From the NCBI RefSeq assembly GCF_014270035.1, contig NZ_JACNEP010000007.1:186001-250000 (forward strand): DNA of 64,000 bases, given 5' to 3'. The stretch is from Neptunicella marina (GTDB lineage: Bacteria; Pseudomonadota; Gammaproteobacteria; Enterobacterales; Alteromonadaceae). A program made the translations under genes and the position numbers. Of the stretch, positions 8,972-18,742 are shown piece after piece. How positions within the stretch are numbered: the stretch's first letter is position 1; each line of letters begins with the position of its first letter. The notes below the pieces were generated by a model. That model made no database searches and was not told where the DNA came from. It worked only from the letters and a program-made list of their open reading frames with translations.

Positions 8972-8988
8972 GTGTTGTTAATTTCCTT

Positions 8989-9069
8989 TGACGGGCTAAA
9001 GCCCGACCTACATTAAAATTCATCTGTGGTGATCATGTGTATTTTGTGACGGGCTAAAGCCCGACCTAC
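8989..9069. repeat. Two identical 23-bp palindromic repeats
   Basis: Identical copies at 8989-9011 and 9047-9069 carry the palindrome GGGCTAAAGCCC followed by GACCTAC. They fill most of the 117-bp gap between rhuM-fic and hsdM. They resemble the dispersed GGGCTNNAGCCC elements common in gammaproteobacteria. In the operon transcript they would form two small hairpins that could act as a processing or polarity site. Confidence 0.6.
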
Positions 9070-9088
9070 TGCTAAAGTATTGGGTTAT

Positions 9089-10072
9089 TTAATTCGCACT
9101 TAATAAGTTTTCGATTAAGCGGACAATGGTGTCTTTTTCTTGTGGGTTTGATTCTGCGACTAACAAGGTAATGGCCGCTAATCCGGTGTCATTAATTACC
9201 GGTTGGTAATTGTCATTTAATAAACGGTTGTTTCTATTTAAAAAGTCCACAAAAAGAAATGCAGCGGTTCTTTTGTTACCATCACTAAATGGGTGGTTTT
9301 TAACAACAAAGTACAACAAGTGTGCGGCTTTGCTTTCAATACTTGGGTAAGCAGGTTCCCCAAACACGGTTTGCTCTAGCGCCCCCCAAATTGCGGCTAG
9401 CCCATCTTCACGTTCTTGTGCGAATAGCGGCGTGGCTTCGCCTTTATTGATAAGATTTTGCTTAAGTTCAGCAATGGCTATTTTGGCATCGGTAAGTTGC
9501 GTTAACTCACCTCCTTGCTGACCTTGAGGTGTTTGTAGAAGGCCTTCATCGTATTGCTGCAACCATAAAAACGTTTGAGTGTAATTGGCAATAATATCGA
9601 CTAATCCCGCACCAAATTCGCTATTTTGTGGCAATGCAGCGGCGCGTTTTACCAGTAATAAGGCTTTTTCAAGTTCGTTGGCGTTTTGCGCTAAACGCTC
9701 TTGGTTTAATGTGTAGCCATGCAAAAGGTGTTGCTTGAGTGTTTTAGTCGCCCATTGGCGAAAACGCGTTGCTTGTGTTGAATTAACGCGATAACCCACG
9801 GATATTATTGCATCAAGGTTGTAATGTTTTAATTTACGCTTAACCTGTCGCTTTCCCTCTTGACGAACTACCGAGTAATCCTCGGTAGTTGCCATTTCAT
9901 CAAGTTCACCTGATTGATAGATGTTCTTTAAATGCAGACTAATATTATCAGTCGAAGTATTGAATAACTGAGCAAACTGCTGTTGTGATAACCAAAGACT
10001 TTCGTGTTGCAAAGCAACAGCTAACTGTAAGCTACCATCTTCATTTTGGTAAATTTCTAATTGATTACTCAT
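9089..10072 (-). CDS. RhuM-Fic/Doc fusion protein
   Basis: A 327-residue two-domain protein. Residues 1-125 are the RhuM-type DNA-binding-like domain (WLSQQQFAQLFNTSTDNIS, then NLDAIISVGYRV). Residues 200-320 are a Fic/Doc domain with the motif HPFSDGNKRTAA at 260-271. Lys in place of the usual Gly after GN resembles Doc-type proteins, which phosphorylate EF-Tu, rather than AMPylating Fic enzymes; the chemistry here is unproven. The start codon directly follows the hsdR stop (TAAATG) with GAGGTG upstream, so the two are coupled. Proteins of this type often sit inside type I restriction loci. Confidence 0.88.
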   Translation of the reverse strand: MSNQLEIYQNEDGSLQLAVALQHESLWLSQQQFAQLFNTSTDNISLHLKNIYQSGELDEMATTEDYSVVRQEGKRQVKRKLKHYNLDAIISVGYRVNSTQATRFRQWATKTLKQHLLHGYTLNQERLAQNANELEKALLLVKRAAALPQNSEFGAGLVDIIANYTQTFLWLQQYDEGLLQTPQGQQGGELTQLTDAKIAIAELKQNLINKGEATPLFAQEREDGLAAIWGALEQTVFGEPAYPSIESKAAHLLYFVVKNHPFSDGNKRTAAFLFVDFLNRNNRLLNDNYQPVINDTGLAAITLLVAESNPQEKDTIVRLIENLLSAN

Positions 10073-13000
10073 TTACACACTCACCTCTTTATTAACTATT
10101 TGATTTTTATCACCTAAATCTACATCAAACTGTTTAATAAACTGTTCTATCACATCGGCTTGCGCTTCACTAAACACGCCATCTAAGCCCATGTCATGCA
10201 CTTGAGTGAATGGTGCATCGTAAAGCTGATCAATCTTGATAACGCCATAGCGCACTAAGTGATTTTTTAATAAACCAATAAAACGCTGTTGTTTGGCATT
10301 CATATGGGTATGAGTTTGCTGTACGAATTTAGTAAAGCTTTGCTCGATTGCCTCTTTATCCATGCCAACAATGGTACGCAGAATTTTATCTAAGCTTGCC
10401 GTTGAATCTGGGTAAAACTCTTTCAAGGTATTTAAATCAACATTCGGGTTTTGAATGTGAACCAAGGCATTTAAGCGAGCAATATCATCTTCTGTAACAG
10501 GGCTACCTGCACGGATTTTTTGTAACACGCTATCGGTTTCAAATAGTGGTGTTAAGGTTTTTTCCACTTCCTGGCGGAAGATTTGATAATCAATAGACAC
10601 TATCTTGGTAGGACGTTCCGTAACCTGATAGTCAGCTTCATCTTCTCTAATGTCTAAGATGACTTCTTGTGAAGGCGGTTGAATGCCTTTCTCTCTTAAG
10701 TGAATAACGCTACGTAATGCCTTGCGACTGGTTTCCAGTGTTTCAAAACCGTTAATTGATGCTGTTAGGTTCTGCCAGTATTCCTCTTTTTGAATATCTG
10801 CAATAAAACTTGCCTTGGCACGCACCTCGTTTAAATGCATTTGTAGTTTTTCTATCTTCACCATTAAAGCTTGCCTAGCTAAGTCGATTTGGCTTGGGTC
10901 GGTGTATAGCAAGGTTTGCATGATGGCGATTTCATTATCAAATTTATATGCTTCTGACTGTCCCATAATGTTGCGCCATTGCATCAGTGGTGCAATATGC
11001 TCATAAAGACTTGCTTTAGTTTCTGGGGCAAACTGGTTGAGGTATTTTTCGTCTTTGCACGCTTCAACTACTTGCCAATTGTCACGCACCGCGATGGTAT
11101 TCATATCTAGTGAACATACGTCCTGATGGATGAGTTTTATCACTTCATCAAAGGTTGCGACATCGGCTTTTTTAAGTGAGGTTTCAGCCAACAACAAGCG
11201 TGATTCAAATAACTTTTGAGTTAGCGATTTTGACTGTTTAACGTCCTCTTCTTCTGGGTCCATATCGAAGTATTCGAAGTTCTCCCAGTGGTCAAAAATC
11301 AAGAAGTGAGTTTTATCGTGACCAACGCCATACAGATCCTTGCACAAGCGCGTGCCACGCCCAATCATCTGCCAAAACTTCACTTTCGATTTAATTGGCT
11401 TTGCAAATACGAGGTTTACACATTCCGGCACATCAATACCTGTGTCGAGCATATCAACCGAGACAGCGATGCGAATGCTGTTTTCTTCTGTCGATTTAAA
11501 GTCATCAATTAGCTCTTCAGCGCGTTCATATTTGGAGTGAATAACCCGGCAGAAGTTATTGCCCAACTGCGGATACATTTCAGCAAATAAGTTAGCCATA
11601 AGTTCGGCATGAGCGATATTTCGCGCAAAGACAATTGTTTTACCGGGCAATTGTCCATCCATATCACGTAAGCCTTTTTCCATTAAGTTACGCAATATCA
11701 CACGATTGGTATCTTTATTTTTGACCGCTTCATCGATTTGTTTGGCGTCGAAGTCTAACTCGTTGGGATCGATGCCTTGCTCTTCCAGTTCGGCAATTTG
11801 CTCGTCGGTAAGATTGTCTTTACTGATCCCTTCACGTAAAAATTTAGTGGTAAAGCTCACTATTTTATAGGGGACCAGATTACCGTCTTCTATCGCCTGT
11901 TCTAATGGATAATTAGCCGTAGGCATTTTAAAGTCGCAACCAAATAGCTGACAGGTAGAACGAGATACCATTTCTACTGGGGTTGCAGTTAAACCAACTT
12001 CTAACGCATCAAAGTATTTAAAAATATCGCCGTAAATATTGTAAATAGAACGGTGGGATTCATCGGCAACAATCAGATCAAAATAGCCGACATCATATTT
12101 TTGGAATATGCGCATCATACCCGGATAAGTGGCGATAAAGACACGAGCACTGCTTGCTGCTTCTTTTTTGCTTTTACCAACGACATAAAGAGGTTCCTTA
12201 GTAAATTCGTTAAAGGCATTACCCGCTTGTTTGCGCAACTCTTTACGGTCACACAGGAATAAAACTCGCTTTGCCCAGCCAGCATCCAACAGGCGTTTCG
12301 CCAGCGCGATAGATACTCGCGTTTTTCCCGTGCCCGTTGCTTGTACGATAAGAGATTTACGGTGTTTGTTGGTGAAACGCTCACAGACACGAGATATGGT
12401 TTCCATTTGATACATACGACCAGCCACATCGGTATCAATAGGCGTTTGGTTGAGATTTTTTTTCAAAGTTCGTTGCTTAATAAGGTATTGCAACGAGTCT
12501 TTTGAGTAATAACCATAAAGCTTGCGACTGTTATAGCCTTGGGCATCGTCTAAAATACGAATGTCGTAACCATTTGAATAGAATATTACAGGGCGCTGAC
12601 CATATTCCTTTTCTAGCGCATCAGCATATATTTTTGCTTGTTCGCGGCCTTTTTCAACCGATTCTCGAGTGCGTTTAGCTTCAATAACTGCCAACGGCTT
12701 ACCATCATCATCCCACAGCACATAATCAGCTCTTCCGTTTCCACTATTCGTTGGCTGATGAGGCAAATCTACTTCTTTGCCCACTTCATCGGTGCTAGAT
12801 TCGTCCAGTGAAACATTCCAGCCCGCTGCACATAAATCCATATCAATAATACGGGCGCGAGTTTCAGCCTCGTCAAACTTAAAGCTTGATGTGATTTTCT
12901 TATTCAGTGATTGCACTTGGCTGACTTTTTCAGAGTCAATTGCTTGTTTAAGCTTGGATGCTTCAATTTGCGCTAGTTTTTGCGCTTTTTCAGACGCTTC

Positions 13001-13528
13001 CAGTTCCTCTAGTGCTTTCTTTAAACGTGCTTCATTTTCAGCTAGCTGTTTTTCAAGTTGTTTGTTCTTTTTAACAAACTCTGCCCCAGATTGATCAATT
13101 GGTTTTGTTTGTTCTGGGATCGTAAATTCAGGACAATCTTCTTGCTGGCCTCCCGCATAAGCCATAAATAGGTAACTAGCGACAAAATAGCTTTCTTTTA
13201 ATATCCAAATGGCTTGCTGTTGATCGACCTTGCCTTCGTGTGCTGCTTGGTTACCGCTTTTACGGATCGCGTGAAGTTTGTCTGTAATTAAGCGCGGTAC
13301 AACACTAGTAAAGTCATCTGAGGTTAACTTGTCGTAAATGTTAGAATTCGGGAATACCGGAAGGCGAAGCTCCTTGTACAAATAACCAACCACTTTTTCA
13401 GCAAAACAGCGTAACTTTACTAAAGCACTTTGTGGATCGCTGATCACATAATCTTCTGCAAATGCAGCAAGCTGATGTAACTCAGGCCATTTGTTTTGGA
13501 TATGCTCAAAATTCATTGATTGCTTCAT
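10073..13528 (-). CDS. hsdR: Type I restriction enzyme HsdR (motor/nuclease subunit)
   Basis: ATP-driven DNA translocase and nuclease of the type I complex, 1,151 residues. In order: a DUF4145-like helical domain (about 20-120), a coiled coil (150-215), a PD-(D/E)xK nuclease with Asp268, Glu283 and Lys285 (VIEAKRT), a helicase core with Walker A ATGTGKTR (397-404) and DESH box (489-492), and an EcoEI-type C-terminal helical region. All key residues are present. A sigma54-type promoter sits directly upstream and AAGGAA precedes the ATG by nine bases. A second in-frame ATG at codon 5 is possible. Confidence 0.95.
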   Translation of the reverse strand: MKQSMNFEHIQNKWPELHQLAAFAEDYVISDPQSALVKLRCFAEKVVGYLYKELRLPVFPNSNIYDKLTSDDFTSVVPRLITDKLHAIRKSGNQAAHEGKVDQQQAIWILKESYFVASYLFMAYAGGQQEDCPEFTIPEQTKPIDQSGAEFVKKNKQLEKQLAENEARLKKALEELEASEKAQKLAQIEASKLKQAIDSEKVSQVQSLNKKITSSFKFDEAETRARIIDMDLCAAGWNVSLDESSTDEVGKEVDLPHQPTNSGNGRADYVLWDDDGKPLAVIEAKRTRESVEKGREQAKIYADALEKEYGQRPVIFYSNGYDIRILDDAQGYNSRKLYGYYSKDSLQYLIKQRTLKKNLNQTPIDTDVAGRMYQMETISRVCERFTNKHRKSLIVQATGTGKTRVSIALAKRLLDAGWAKRVLFLCDRKELRKQAGNAFNEFTKEPLYVVGKSKKEAASSARVFIATYPGMMRIFQKYDVGYFDLIVADESHRSIYNIYGDIFKYFDALEVGLTATPVEMVSRSTCQLFGCDFKMPTANYPLEQAIEDGNLVPYKIVSFTTKFLREGISKDNLTDEQIAELEEQGIDPNELDFDAKQIDEAVKNKDTNRVILRNLMEKGLRDMDGQLPGKTIVFARNIAHAELMANLFAEMYPQLGNNFCRVIHSKYERAEELIDDFKSTEENSIRIAVSVDMLDTGIDVPECVNLVFAKPIKSKVKFWQMIGRGTRLCKDLYGVGHDKTHFLIFDHWENFEYFDMDPEEEDVKQSKSLTQKLFESRLLLAETSLKKADVATFDEVIKLIHQDVCSLDMNTIAVRDNWQVVEACKDEKYLNQFAPETKASLYEHIAPLMQWRNIMGQSEAYKFDNEIAIMQTLLYTDPSQIDLARQALMVKIEKLQMHLNEVRAKASFIADIQKEEYWQNLTASINGFETLETSRKALRSVIHLREKGIQPPSQEVILDIREDEADYQVTERPTKIVSIDYQIFRQEVEKTLTPLFETDSVLQKIRAGSPVTEDDIARLNALVHIQNPNVDLNTLKEFYPDSTASLDKILRTIVGMDKEAIEQSFTKFVQQTHTHMNAKQQRFIGLLKNHLVRYGVIKIDQLYDAPFTQVHDMGLDGVFSEAQADVIEQFIKQFDVDLGDKNQIVNKEVSV

Positions 13529-13554
13529 TTGTTGTTATTCCTTGTTCCTTTATC

Positions 13555-13570
13555 GCAATACCGATGCCAG
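13555..13570 (-). promoter_or_regulatory. Putative sigma54 promoter of the hsdR operon
   Basis: On the minus strand, TGGCATCGGTATTGC (13569 down to 13555) matches the -24/-12 pattern TGGCACG-N4-TTGC, with GG and GC exactly ten bases apart. Transcription would start near 13543, about 15 bases before the hsdR ATG. The site lies in the 47-bp gap between hsdR and a sigma54-activator gene that retains GAFTGA. A perfect palindrome TGATAATTATCA at 13718-13729, about 150 bp upstream, is a possible enhancer. The match is seen directly; activity is inferred. Confidence 0.65.
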
Positions 13571-13575
13571 TTTTA

Positions 13576-15087
13576 TTAATCTGCCTTTTTCGGCATTTCC
13601 ATTCCTAAGCGTTCCATCCAGTTACTGAGGTTTTGATGATTGCCCAACCCCAGCATATTGGCGGCAGTTTTCTTCACATAACCAGATGCTTTTAGCGCCG
13701 CTGAAATGTAATTTTTATGATAATTATCAGTAAGTTGTTTAATGTCCACCTGTTGACCGTGGGCCAATATTACCTCTTCGGTTTTGGTTGTTGTATTGCG
13801 CTTGATCATCGCATTGTCGATTTCTTTATCGGTGACTTCCAGGCTGTCTGACAGAAAAAATGCTCGGTTTAGGGTGTTCCAAAGTTCCCTGACATTCCCC
13901 AGCCAAGGTTGCTCACAAATAAATTTAATTGCATTTTGGGAAATATTTTTACTTTTATAATTGGAGTATGAAGCCGCAGCAGCATTGATCTCCTGCGCCA
14001 AGTCCAGCACCAATGGTTCGATATCTTCTAACCGGTTGCGCAAGGCAGGCATTTCGATCACCCCCAAGGCCAGACGATAAAAGAGATCCTCTCGGAAAGT
14101 ACCTGCATCAACCATCTCTAACAAGTTTCTGTGAGTGGCGGCGATAATTCGCACATCCACAGTAATAGGCTTGTCGTCACCCACACGTTTAATTTCCCGC
14201 TGCTGAAGTGCCCGCAGCAATTTCACTTGTGCATCGAGAGTTAGCTCACCGACTTCATCGAGGAACAGTGTGCCGCCATCAGCTTGTTCGAATAGGCCTT
14301 TCTGATCTTTTATCGCGCCTGTAAATGCCCCTTTGATATGACCAAATAAAATGGAGTCAACGAGGTTTTCCGGCAACGCACCACAGTTGACGGCCACCAG
14401 ATTTTTTGAAGCTCGTGCACTCGCCTTGTGGATTGCTGTGGATATGACTTCCTTTCCTGTTCCGGTTTCACCGAATACCAAAACAGGTAATTCCAATGGC
14501 GCAAGTTTCTGGGCTTTACGGACCTGTTCTTTCATTGCCGGGGAATTCGCGACAATCTTTTCAAAAGCGATATGTTTGTCTGGTAAACCTGCCGCCTTGG
14601 AGGCGATGGTTCGTGCGGCAGAAGCATCCATTTCTGCTTTGAAGTCAAAGGGGATAGTATCTAATTGGATCTGTCCACTAGGATTCGACTGATAGAAAAA
14701 GGTATTGGGCTTGGCTTTGCCAACAATAATCGACATCGCCGCCATTGCTGGCGTGCCTGAGCTTAAGTTGATATAGAGACTTTCACTCTCAGCAGAAAGT
14801 TTTGAAATCCACTTCTGCGCTTCCTTGGCTATCGATGTGTAGTCTATTGGACTGACGATATTCGCCCGATGGATTTTAATATCATTATATGGGCGCGAAA
14901 TAATGCCCATCCGTTTACTCAGCCAAGATTCGTATCGATGCCAGCTTTCATCCCATGCATTGGCAAGAATCACGATACGGTCGAATGGTTGTGGGTGCCC
15001 CTTGGCGATTGACGATATGGCAGCATTTTCATCTCGCTGCATATTATCCAAGTCCGTTTTACCTAACCATGTGAATAGCGTGTTCAA
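13576..15087 (-). CDS. Sigma54-dependent activator with CARF-like sensor domain
   Basis: A 503-residue bacterial enhancer-binding protein. Residues 1-155 look like a CARF-type Rossmann sensor: N-terminal strand TLFTWLGKTDL and the motif INLSSGTPAM at 106-115, where CARF proteins carry NxTGGTxxM-like residues. The AAA+ domain has Walker A GETGTGKE (206-213), the sigma54-contact loop GAFTGA (253-258) and Walker B GGTLFLDE. A C-terminal HTH follows (KKTAANMLGLGNHQNLSNW). Its architecture is that of RtcR, but no rtcA or rtcB is near. It lies 47 bp upstream of hsdR and its sigma54 promoter. The ligand, perhaps an oligonucleotide, is unknown. Confidence 0.82.
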   Translation of the reverse strand: MNTLFTWLGKTDLDNMQRDENAAISSIAKGHPQPFDRIVILANAWDESWHRYESWLSKRMGIISRPYNDIKIHRANIVSPIDYTSIAKEAQKWISKLSAESESLYINLSSGTPAMAAMSIIVGKAKPNTFFYQSNPSGQIQLDTIPFDFKAEMDASAARTIASKAAGLPDKHIAFEKIVANSPAMKEQVRKAQKLAPLELPVLVFGETGTGKEVISTAIHKASARASKNLVAVNCGALPENLVDSILFGHIKGAFTGAIKDQKGLFEQADGGTLFLDEVGELTLDAQVKLLRALQQREIKRVGDDKPITVDVRIIAATHRNLLEMVDAGTFREDLFYRLALGVIEMPALRNRLEDIEPLVLDLAQEINAAAASYSNYKSKNISQNAIKFICEQPWLGNVRELWNTLNRAFFLSDSLEVTDKEIDNAMIKRNTTTKTEEVILAHGQQVDIKQLTDNYHKNYISAALKASGYVKKTAANMLGLGNHQNLSNWMERLGMEMPKKAD

Positions 15088-15154
15088 AATATCCGCTCTT
15101 TGCTGCCCAACCCGAAAAGTAATTTATCTTACGTCGGAAGTAAGTTTTTTACTA

Positions 15155-15189
15155 TAAAAAAGGGGCGAACTGTTGTTCGCCCCTTTCAA
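15155..15189 (-). terminator. Intrinsic terminator of the gcv operon
   Basis: Arms GGGGCGAAC (15162-15170) and GTTCGCCCC (15175-15183) enclose TGTT, and the minus-strand reading continues into a run of six T. It lies downstream of gcvP and separates the gcv operon from the defence block. Confidence 0.85.
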
Positions 15190-15204
15190 TGGCATCTTTT
15201 GAGC

Positions 15205-15261
15205 GGTTACCAACTAGATTTGTTGGTTTCCAACTAGATTGGCGCGGTTACCAACTAGAAT
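15205..15261. repeat. Three 16-bp direct repeats at two-helical-turn spacing
   Basis: Copies at 15205-15220, 15225-15240 and 15246-15261 read GGTTACCAACTAGATT with one or two changes each and start 20 and 21 bp apart. They lie between the gcvP stop and its terminator and about 120-170 bp upstream of the sigma54-activator gene. The spacing places them on the same DNA face, as for a regulator array. Function unknown. Confidence 0.6.
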
Positions 15262-15283
15262 TGTCGTGATCATCAACAACCTA

Positions 15284-18172
15284 TCAGTCTCTATACGTAT
15301 CCACACTTGGGCAGCTACAAATCAGGTTACGGTCGCCGTATACGTCATCAATACGGTTAACCGTTGGCCAGAATTTGTTTTTCGCTACGCTGGCTACCGG
15401 ATAAGCCGCTAACTGGCGATCATAGCTGTGGTTCCATTCGCTGTCGCAGATATCGGCTAGCGTATGCGGGGCGTTGTGCAATGGGTTGTCCAGTGCATCC
15501 CACTCGCCACTTTCCACTTTGGCGATTTCTTCACGAATGCACAGCATGGCTTCGATAAAGCGATCCAGTTCGGCTTTGGCTTCGGATTCAGTGGGCTCAA
15601 TCATTAACGTTCCTGCCACCGGGAAGCTCATGGTCGGTGCGTGGAAACCGTAGTCATTCAAGCGCTTGGCCACGTCCATTTCTGTTACGCCGCTGGATTC
15701 TTTCAGCGGCCGTAAATCGATAATACATTCGTGTGCCACACGGTCATTACGGCCTTTGTACAACACCGGATAATGGCCAGACAGTTTTTTGGCGATGTAG
15801 TTGGCATTTAAAATCGCCATTTCGGTGGCTTTTTTCAGACCTTCGCCGCCCATCATTTTAATGTACATATAGCTGATAGGCAGAATAGACGCGCTGCCCC
15901 AAGGTGCTGATGACACCGCGCCATTACCTTTAGTACTGGCATCCACGCCTAATACATTATGATCCGGTAAAAACGGTGCTAAATGGGCTTTCACCCCGAT
16001 TGGACCCACACCCGGACCACCACCGCCATGCGGAATACAGAAAGTTTTGTGCAAGTTCAGGTGCGATACATCCGAACCAATCAACCCCGGAGAGGTTAGT
16101 CCCACCTGGGCATTCATATTGGCACCGTCCAGATACACCTGACCACCGTGCTGATGCACGATGTCACAGATTTCACTGATGGTTTCTTCGTACACGCCGT
16201 GGGTGGACGGGTAAGTGATCATGATACAGGCCAGATGATCGGCCATCTCTGCGGCTTTGGTTTTCAGGTCTGCCATATCCACGTTACCGTTTTTATCGCA
16301 GTTCACCACTACCACTTTGTAATCCACCATTTGTGCCGAGGCAGGGTTGGTGCCGTGCGCTGAGCTGGGAATTAAACAGATATTACGGTGCGCATCACCA
16401 CGGCTTTCGTGGTATTTACGAATGGCAATCAAACCGGCGTATTCGCCCTGTGCACCCGAGTTAGGCTGCATTGAGATATTGTCGTAGCCAGTCACCTCTA
16501 CCAACCAGTCGCCCAATTCTTTGATGAGATCCTGATAGCCTTTGGCTTGATCCAGCGGTGCAAAGGGGTGCAGCTTGCCAAATTCTGGCCAGGTTACTGG
16601 GATCATTTCTGCAGTAGCGTTAAGTTTCATGGTGCATGAACCTAACGAAATCATCGAATGGTTAAGCGCTAAATCTTTGTTCTCTAAAGATTTAATATAG
16701 CGCAGCATTTCGGTTTCGCTGTGGTAGCTGTTGAATACTTCGTGCGTAAGAATGGCGCTGGTACGGTTTAATTCAGCCGGGATAGAGCCGCTACCGTTTT
16801 CAACCAGTTGCTGATCCAGTTTATCGATATCTAAGCCATGACCTTCGCCTGCCAGAACAGTGAACAACTGCTCAATATCGGCACGGGTGGTAGTTTCATC
16901 TAACGCGATGCCCACTGCGCCGTCTAAATCGTTACGCAGGTTAATGCCAGCGGCCAGTGCGGTTTCAAGTACAGCTTTTTTATCAGCCACTTCAACCGTA
17001 ATGGTATCGAACCACTGGTTATGACGCAGGCTAAAACCTTTAGTAATTAAACCGGCTGCCAGAATATCGGCAAAACGGTGAATGCGGTTGGCGATGGTTT
17101 TTAAACCTTCAGGGCCATGATAAACCGCAAAGAAAGACGCCATATTGGCTAACAATACCTGCGCGGTACAAATGTTAGAGTTGGCTTTTTCGCGGCGAAT
17201 ATGTTGCTCACGGGTTTGCAGCGCCATACGCAAGGCTGGTTTGCCGCGGCTATCCTGAGATACACCAATAATACGACCAGGTAATGAACGTTTGTACGCA
17301 TCACGTGTGGCAAAGAATGCCGCGTGTGGACCACCGTAGCCCATTGGCACACCAAAACGCTGTGCACTACCTAATACTACGTCTGCGCCCATTTCACCGG
17401 GTGATTTAAGCAATACCAGGCTCATTAAATCGGCAGCAACGGCAACAATGCCTTTTTTATCCTGAACGGCTGCGATTAAATCGGTTAAATCGCGCACTTC
17501 ACCTGTGGTACCTGGATACTGTAATAACGCACCAAATACATCCTGTGCAGCTACTTCTTCAGCTTTGCCCACCACAATTTCAAAACCGAACATTTCGGCG
17601 CGGGTTTCAACCACGTTAATGGTTTGTGGGTGCACATCGTCTGCGATGAAAAACAGGTTAGATTTTTTGTTTTTCGACATACGGCGCGCCAGCGTCATCG
17701 CTTCGGCTGCGGCTGTGCCTTCATCTAACAAAGATGCTGAGGCTAAATCCATACCGGTTAAATCCAGCGTTACCTGCTGGAAGTTTAACAATGCTTGCAA
17801 ACGGCCCTGGGCGATTTCTGGCTGATACGGCGTGTAAGCCGTGTACCAACCTGGGTTTTCCAGCACGTTACGCAAAATTACATTTGGGGTGTGGGTATCG
17901 TAATAACCCATACCAATGTAACTGCGGTTAATTTTGTTTTGGCTGGCAACCACTTTAAGCGCGGCTAAGGCTTCGGCTTCAGTCTGGCTTTGGCCTAAGT
18001 TCATGGCCTGTGGCAAACGAATGCTGGCCGGTACGGTTTGTTCGATTAAATCGTCTAGCGAGCTGGCACCAACGGTTTCCAGCATTTGCGCGGTTTCTTC
18101 AGCGCCCGGGCCAATATGGCGACGGATAAAATCTTGCTTTTGCTCAAGCTGTGACAATGTAGAGTGAGGCAT
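15284..18172 (-). CDS. gcvP: Glycine dehydrogenase (decarboxylating), P protein
   Basis: Pyridoxal-phosphate subunit of the cytoplasmic glycine cleavage system. It decarboxylates glycine and passes the aminomethyl group to lipoyl-GcvH. The 962 residues match the full-length one-chain form found in gammaproteobacteria. The cofactor lysine lies in [16 protein letters not shown] (about residue 708). The glycine-rich stretch after it and the conserved [14 protein letters not shown] region are intact. It is the last gene of gcvT-gcvH-gcvP. A stem-loop lies between gcvH and gcvP, and a strong terminator follows. Confidence 0.98.
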   Translation of the reverse strand: MPHSTLSQLEQKQDFIRRHIGPGAEETAQMLETVGASSLDDLIEQTVPASIRLPQAMNLGQSQTEAEALAALKVVASQNKINRSYIGMGYYDTHTPNVILRNVLENPGWYTAYTPYQPEIAQGRLQALLNFQQVTLDLTGMDLASASLLDEGTAAAEAMTLARRMSKNKKSNLFFIADDVHPQTINVVETRAEMFGFEIVVGKAEEVAAQDVFGALLQYPGTTGEVRDLTDLIAAVQDKKGIVAVAADLMSLVLLKSPGEMGADVVLGSAQRFGVPMGYGGPHAAFFATRDAYKRSLPGRIIGVSQDSRGKPALRMALQTREQHIRREKANSNICTAQVLLANMASFFAVYHGPEGLKTIANRIHRFADILAAGLITKGFSLRHNQWFDTITVEVADKKAVLETALAAGINLRNDLDGAVGIALDETTTRADIEQLFTVLAGEGHGLDIDKLDQQLVENGSGSIPAELNRTSAILTHEVFNSYHSETEMLRYIKSLENKDLALNHSMISLGSCTMKLNATAEMIPVTWPEFGKLHPFAPLDQAKGYQDLIKELGDWLVEVTGYDNISMQPNSGAQGEYAGLIAIRKYHESRGDAHRNICLIPSSAHGTNPASAQMVDYKVVVVNCDKNGNVDMADLKTKAAEMADHLACIMITYPSTHGVYEETISEICDIVHQHGGQVYLDGANMNAQVGLTSPGLIGSDVSHLNLHKTFCIPHGGGGPGVGPIGVKAHLAPFLPDHNVLGVDASTKGNGAVSSAPWGSASILPISYMYIKMMGGEGLKKATEMAILNANYIAKKLSGHYPVLYKGRNDRVAHECIIDLRPLKESSGVTEMDVAKRLNDYGFHAPTMSFPVAGTLMIEPTESEAKAELDRFIEAMLCIREEIAKVESGEWDALDNPLHNAPHTLADICDSEWNHSYDRQLAAYPVASVAKNKFWPTVNRIDDVYGDRNLICSCPSVDTYRD

Positions 18173-18239
18173 AATGAAATTCGGTATCCAGTTTAATCAA
18201 GGCGTTAACTGCGCGTGGCGCAAAACGCTATATACAAAA

Positions 18240-18262
18240 GGGGAAAGCAATATGCTTTCCCC
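18240..18262 (-). promoter_or_regulatory. Hairpin between gcvH and gcvP
   Basis: GGGGAAAGC and GCTTTCCCC enclose five bases. On the minus strand it is followed by TTTTG, so it looks like a partial terminator or a stabiliser of the upstream gcvT-gcvH message. It could set a lower gcvP level relative to gcvH. Confidence 0.6.
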
Positions 18263-18288
18263 TGAAAAAATCCGGGTCGCCCCTTCAA

Positions 18289-18678
18289 TTAATCTTCGTC
18301 GATGCTGTTTTCGTAACCTTCGGCATCCAGCAGGCCATCAACTTCAGAAGGATCTTCTGCTTTAATACGGAACAACCAGCCGTCACCGTATGGATCAGAG
18401 TTAACTTGCTCTGGAGAATCTTCCAGTTCGTCGTTAACCGCAACAATTTCACCAGTGATAGGAGCGTAAACGTCAGATGCCGCTTTTACTGATTCAGCAA
18501 CTGCAACATCATCACCCGCGTTTACACCTGAACCTACTTCTGGCAATTCAACAAACACCATATCGCCCAGTAATTCTTGCGCGTGCTCAGTAATACCAAC
18601 AGTAAAAGTACCGTCTGTTTCTTTGCGAACCCACTCGTGCGTAGTGGCATAACGTAATTCAGATGGGATGTTGCTCAT
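18289..18678 (-). CDS. gcvH: Glycine cleavage system H protein
   Basis: A 129-residue lipoyl carrier that shuttles the aminomethyl group between the P, T and L proteins. The lipoylated lysine is Lys65 in AESVKAASD. The N-terminal HEWV and the acidic C-terminus are typical. It stands between gcvT and gcvP on the same strand, 64 bp after gcvT. The L protein (lpd) is not in the window, as expected, because it is shared with other dehydrogenases. Confidence 0.98.
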   Translation of the reverse strand: MSNIPSELRYATTHEWVRKETDGTFTVGITEHAQELLGDMVFVELPEVGSGVNAGDDVAVAESVKAASDVYAPITGEIVAVNDELEDSPEQVNSDPYGDGWLFRIKAEDPSEVDGLLDAEGYENSIDED

Positions 18679-18742
18679 TATTTTTTATCCTCTATTTTGT
18701 TTAATTTGGTTCACATCATTAACGAAGGGCTGGATAGCCGGA

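Noticed and set aside
6046-13528. BREX or DISARM system
   Set aside because: No PglZ, BrxC or DrmABC-like genes; HsdR, HsdM and HsdS are plainly a type I restriction set.
13576-15087. RtcR regulator of RNA repair
   Set aside because: Domain layout agrees, but no rtcA or rtcB gene is nearby and the next gene is hsdR, so the RtcR name would mislead.
1-15100. Prophage or integrative element with integrase
   Set aside because: No integrase, phage structural gene, tRNA or attachment repeat was seen; gene content looks accessory but its borders are unmarked.
15096-15112. Sigma54 promoter for the activator gene itself
   Set aside because: A GG-N10-GC spacing exists on the minus strand, but the -12 part (AGAGC) lacks TTGC and the -24 part is poor.
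15205-15261. CRISPR array
   Set aside because: Only three 16-bp units with 4-5 bp between them; spacers are far too short and no cas gene is present.
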